The position numbers and the translations under genes were made by a program. 64,000 bases of DNA. Source: Membranipora membranacea (lineage: Eukaryota > Bryozoa > Gymnolaemata > Cheilostomatida > Membraniporidae). The notes beneath the pieces were generated by a model. The model was not told where the DNA came from. It searched no databases and worked only from the letters and a program-made list of their open reading frames with translations. Positions 60,493 through 64,000 of this stretch are shown piece by piece; positions within the stretch are counted from its first letter, which is position 1; each line of letters begins with the position of its first letter. Location of the stretch: positions 12,090,001 to 12,154,000 of the forward strand of contig OU612075.1 of the NCBI GenBank assembly GCA_914767715.1, read 5' to 3'.

Positions 60493-62729
60493 TAAAATCT
60501 TCTTAATACGTAATATCCCTCATTTATTATAAGGCAATATAATGGTTGAAGGTATTTTCTTGAAAGCGCCATTTGACCTGGCAGTAAGGAGTCCTCTTGT
60601 TTATTTTGTGAGTTTGAGACAGGCATGTCCATTTGTTCCCGAAGTCCCTGATGTTGGCTTTGTTTTGATGTCAGTGGGATCATTAAACATATATTCCAAT
60701 AATTATTCCATTATTAAACACCACAAAGAAGATGAGACTCAATATCTTGCTCCAGTGTGACCAAACAGCTTAACACTGCCTACGCTATTTGAATATGATA
60801 ATCCACATGAAAGCAGAAAAAATTCTTTAAGAGAATCAGTATCTTCCTAAGGTGTGATTTGCACAGCTTGAAAGCCTTATGGGAGCCTGCCTTTCTCAAA
60901 ACTTGCAGTGTAAAGTGTCAAAAGGGGGCGCATAAGTGAAGGTCTCGGCTATTTGCTTTGTCTTAATGGCAGTGGTAATCCATCATTGCCCACCTTAGTG
61001 ATAATTGGCATCACCTAGGATCGTGATCATAAGAGCTTGAAAGCCTATGCTTTTTTGAATTGATACTCTGAATGCAAGGATATCCAACAACAGGGAAGAG
61101 GTGTTGCATGACCACTCTCTTCAGTTTTTTTTGATTTCCTCTTGACCATAATTACTATTAGGACAATAAACTCTGCAATAGAACACATCCTCTCTACTCC
61201 ATATATAAATTACCAGTTACAGTAATATAAAAAAACATGTGGTTGGGGGAAGATAATCTGAAACTTGTTTTAATGATAATAGCACTAAAAAAGAGAGCCG
61301 TCGTGTTAAGATGGTTAATAAAAAATCATTACTCGGCTTAATGTAAAATTGTTATTAAGACAAAATTCAAGTGCTCTCCGTGTTGAACCGTCTGAGGATC
61401 TTGGTGAGGAAACACTTTGACCAGATATCATGTCAGGTCTTGTCAGAGTATATCTATGATCATTTCACCATTCACAACATTGTGCCTGCTCAGTATGTTA
61501 GCTCTACCCAAAAACATCTCTTCAATTTATGATCAAGTGGATAAGGCTCAAACTGAAATTTGAAATTATAACCAACATGACACAGACCAGAGGGCATCAG
61601 GTGGTTGTCACCATTGCAGAAAAAGGAGGCCTACACCACTCAGGTCCGATAGCCTAACAACCAGATGACAATGCTGACCAAACCTCTGTTAGTAATAAAA
61701 AATTAAAATTATAGACTCGAGATTAAATTGAATGCTGACATTTTAACCCACCGTTTCAGAAAACCACGCTGCTGATGATGTACTTTTACCTCAAACTTTA
61801 AACTTTAGCCTAGATCATAATGTTAAAACATTAAATGCCTTTACCAATGTAATTTGGTTATAATTTTACCTTGTTATCGATAAATTATGTTAATTCGGAA
61901 GAGATTTCCGAATTTTCCCCACTTTAATAATACAAGGTCAAATTTTAAATATTCACCTTTGAGGGCCAACCACTGCAAAGCGGAACAGTCCCTGTTGACA
62001 AAAGGTGTAACCCTGGGGGAACGGTTGACAGGCGCTCTGTTGGTATGGGAATGATGGTTTGGAGGTATGAGGGGTCGTGCCAATTGGGCAGTCACTTCTA
62101 TGATATGTGGCTGCTTGGTCTTGCTTTTCACTGATATACGAGTAAACCATCTGTCCATACTTCAATATTAATTCATCTATCCATTTGACTAATTTCTTCA
62201 TGGCAAATCTATGTCTGAATTACAGTGATCACACCTATCACTGTCCTAGCTGCTCGTAAGCCTTTCACACCCTTGAGGTAGATATTTGAGCATATTTTTT
62301 TTGCCAACTTATTTTACTTTTCTCACGTTGCAACTTTGATTTATACACTTAATGCAAACCTAAGAGTCATTATAATTTATCACAAGCAAATATTTTTAAA
62401 ACGGTAAAAACGGCAAAACGGTATGTAACAATTGGCTCTAGACTGATTAACTGCAAGTCAGGCTGTACCTAAACCTAACATCCCTCTTATGTCAGAAAAT
62501 GACTAACCATAGCCGCAAATAATTTTATAATCACAGGTCTTGATGATTCCTGAGAAAAGGTGCCACTCTAAATTTGGAAAGACTACTATTTTTTGCCGCT
62601 ACCGATGGAGCCGTTGAACAGCAAGACCGCAAAATAACTGGTGATAGTTATAGCTCTGTAAACAGAGTTGGCAAGCGTAATAGGCCTAACAAATCTTATG
62701 GTGAAAAATGAAACATGAGACTAAATCGA
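60493..62729. other. stretch without a recognised gene
   Basis: Two overlapping minus-strand frames near 61874-62201 are both open for more than 80 codons, with Pro/Gln/Ser-rich content in one; neither has a recognised domain, and being open in two frames at once suggests biased composition. Confidence 0.35.
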
Positions 62730-63090
62730 ATGACTGCTATCGTTGTGGCTGTACTGAGCACTTTGAACGGTTGAACTCCAAAATGTTCAGCCAAAGGTAA
62801 AGAATGCCGTGGACCAATTTTTTGGAAAAAATGTAGAACAGGTGAGGCTAGCATCACAAGCAGATTTCAGCCTAAACACCGGGGTAAGAACGTTGACCAA
62901 ATCAACCAAAACAGTGACAACTCTGCCACATCAGGCGCTGAAAATTCTGAACATGTTTTCACTGTCAACAAAACATCAGTGAGATACCCGAACCAAATTT
63001 CTGTTTCGGTAGGGGTATACAAAAAAAAAGCTCATCGACTTGGGTAGCAGCAGTAATCTGATTGGAAAAGATACTTGAGGAGCCATAAAA
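62730..63090 (+). pseudogene. Gypsy-like zinc knuckle and protease remnants
   Basis: CYRCGCTEHF at 62735 gives the C-x2-C-x4-H part of a zinc knuckle whose last Cys is lost. After a frameshift KECRGPIFWKKC keeps two cysteines of a second knuckle but not its central Cys or His. Further on, EHVFTVNKTSVRYPNQISVSV leads to the protease region; after a slip at an A9 run (63021-63029) the active-site region reads IDLGSSSNLIGKDT and then TGA. The usual D-(S/T)-G is D-L-G here, which would be inactive. Confidence 0.6.
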
Positions 63091-63196
63091 AAGTCTAAAA
63101 TTTGGTACAATAATTGACAGAGAAATGTAGACAATTAGATGGATGGACTGTTCTTCACTCTGAGTTCACATAGTCAATTCCAGTGCTGGTAATCTG

Positions 63197-64000
63197 CTCT
63201 GTTATGATGATTCTGCTAGTCTAGGTGTGCTAGTTATCAAAACTAATCAGCCTAGGGTCGGTAATAGTGTCGCTCCAATTCCTAATGAAGATTCTCTCTG
63301 TAGGGAGTTTAGTGGTCTGTTTTCCGGGCTAGGTTTATTGAATGATAGTGAGACTCAGTTAGATATTTATCCTAATGTTAAACCTGTTGCACAGCCAAAT
63401 CGTAGAGCTCCGTTTGGCTTACATAAAAATATTGAGTCTAAAATCCTGGAGCTGATTGATCTAGATGTCATTGAACAAGTCAAGAAGCCCTCAGATCGGG
63501 TGAGCCCTGCTCATGTCGTACCATAACTTAATAAGGACATACGCCTCACTATTGATATGAGCGAAGCTAACAAAGCTGTGAAGCGTGAAAGACACCCTAT
63601 AACAACCATGGAAGAAATGCTTCTCAACATGGATCAATCTAAAATGTTCAAAAAATCAGATCTGAAATGGTGATATCATCAAATCATGCTACATGAGAAG
63701 TCACATAAGATCACCACATCGGTCTCTTCTGCTATAAGAGATTGCATTTTGGCGTGAATGCTTCTGTTGAGGTGTATCAAGATGAGAACCTGAGAGAAAT
63801 TCAAGGAATTTCTGGCGTAGCCAACATGAGTGATGACATCATTGTTCATGGTTAGGGCAGAGCCCAGCATGATTCCAGACTAAGAATGGTTTTTGAACAT
63901 CTACAAGATGCTGGCCTAACCCTCAACCGTGAGATAAATGCAAGTTCGCTCTACCAGAGATTGAGTTTCTTGGACACAAACTCTCTGCTAATGGTATTGA
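63197..64000 (+). pseudogene. Gypsy-like reverse-transcriptase remnant
   Basis: The frame to 63526 has the linker RRAPFGLHKNIESKILELID and VIEQVKKPSDRVSPAHVVP, the typical entry to a Ty3/Gypsy reverse transcriptase, then a TAA. In the same frame after it come LNKDIRLTIDMSEANKAVKR, HPI, and SDLKW followed by a stop. A frame change follows, then LHFGVNAS and the catalytic box NMSDDIIVHG near 63822-63851 with both aspartates. Then come LRMVFEHLQDAGLTLN and further decay to the window end. Several nonsense changes and at least one frameshift are visible. Confidence 0.7.

Larger units (their letters stand above)
62730..64000 (+). mobile_element. Ty3/Gypsy-like retroelement relic, truncated by the window edge
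   Basis: In plus-strand order: a gag zinc-knuckle remnant, an aspartic-protease remnant, a linker, and the N-terminal half of a reverse transcriptase. This is the order in Ty3/Gypsy LTR elements. The left LTR was not recognised; the right part lies beyond the window. Multiple stops and frameshifts show that it is inactive. Confidence 0.7.

Noticed and set aside
61874-62201. two overlapping minus-strand frames as a gag gene
   Set aside because: They run opposite to the Gypsy-like relic and show no gag motif; being open in two frames at once suggests compositional bias.

Overview
This is eukaryotic nuclear DNA, most probably from an invertebrate animal. It is AT-rich, with very low coding density, short exons that have GT/AG-type borders, and many transposable-element relics: Rex1/Babar-like and CR1/Jockey-like LINEs, a Ty3/Gypsy-like element, hAT-type and TA-target miniature elements, and tRNA-derived sequence. 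There are no bacterial-style operons, ribosome binding sites or CRISPR arrays. The species cannot be named from the sequence. All family assignments were made by reading motifs, without any database search.

Layout. 0-8 kb: mostly non-coding, with one possible membrane-segment exon on the minus strand (746-961). 8.4-8.8 kb: a 415-bp hAT-type miniature transposon that carries a tRNA-like sequence; a sister copy lies at 26.4-26.8 kb. 9.1-12.1 kb: a nearly complete plus-strand Rex1/Babar-like LINE (endonuclease plus reverse transcriptase) with one frameshift and an ACAT-repeat tail. 12.3-13.6 kb: one or two minus-strand exons that encode most of a PLAT domain of polycystin type. 17.5-18.2 kb: faint reverse-transcriptase traces. 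20.0-21.2 kb: the best host gene in the window, a three-exon, 232-residue protein with a small-GTPase-like fold, an intact P-loop and degenerate base-recognition motifs. 23.6-26.1 kb: two copies of a repeat family, the second rearranged into a 210-bp near-perfect palindrome followed by a third arm, with a reverse-transcriptase fragment between them. 27.2-30.7 kb: a decayed minus-strand CR1/Jockey-like LINE with ORF1, ORF2 and a poly(A) end.

31-41 kb: no clear genes, but old dispersed duplications (34/35/39-40 kb), a tRNA-like relic and a second, unrelated hAT-type miniature element (37378-37766). 41.5-42.2 kb: AT microsatellites around a plausible minus-strand terminal exon of unknown function. 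43.7-44.4 kb: a 685-bp miniature element with 23-bp inverted repeats and TA flanks. 49.4-51.3 kb: a direct duplication of about 507 bp whose second copy carries a 405-bp insert. 52.3 kb: a LINE endonuclease relic. 54-57 kb: diverged repeats. 59.1 kb: a plausible membrane exon. 60.4 kb: a tRNA-like relic. 62.7 kb to the end: a plus-strand Ty3/Gypsy-like relic (zinc knuckle, protease, reverse transcriptase) that runs off the window.

No coordinated multi-gene system is visible. The most unusual objects are the tRNA-bearing hAT miniature elements, the three-arm palindromic rearrangement, the GTPase-like gene with missing motifs, and the PLAT gene whose next intron appears to hold the LINE.
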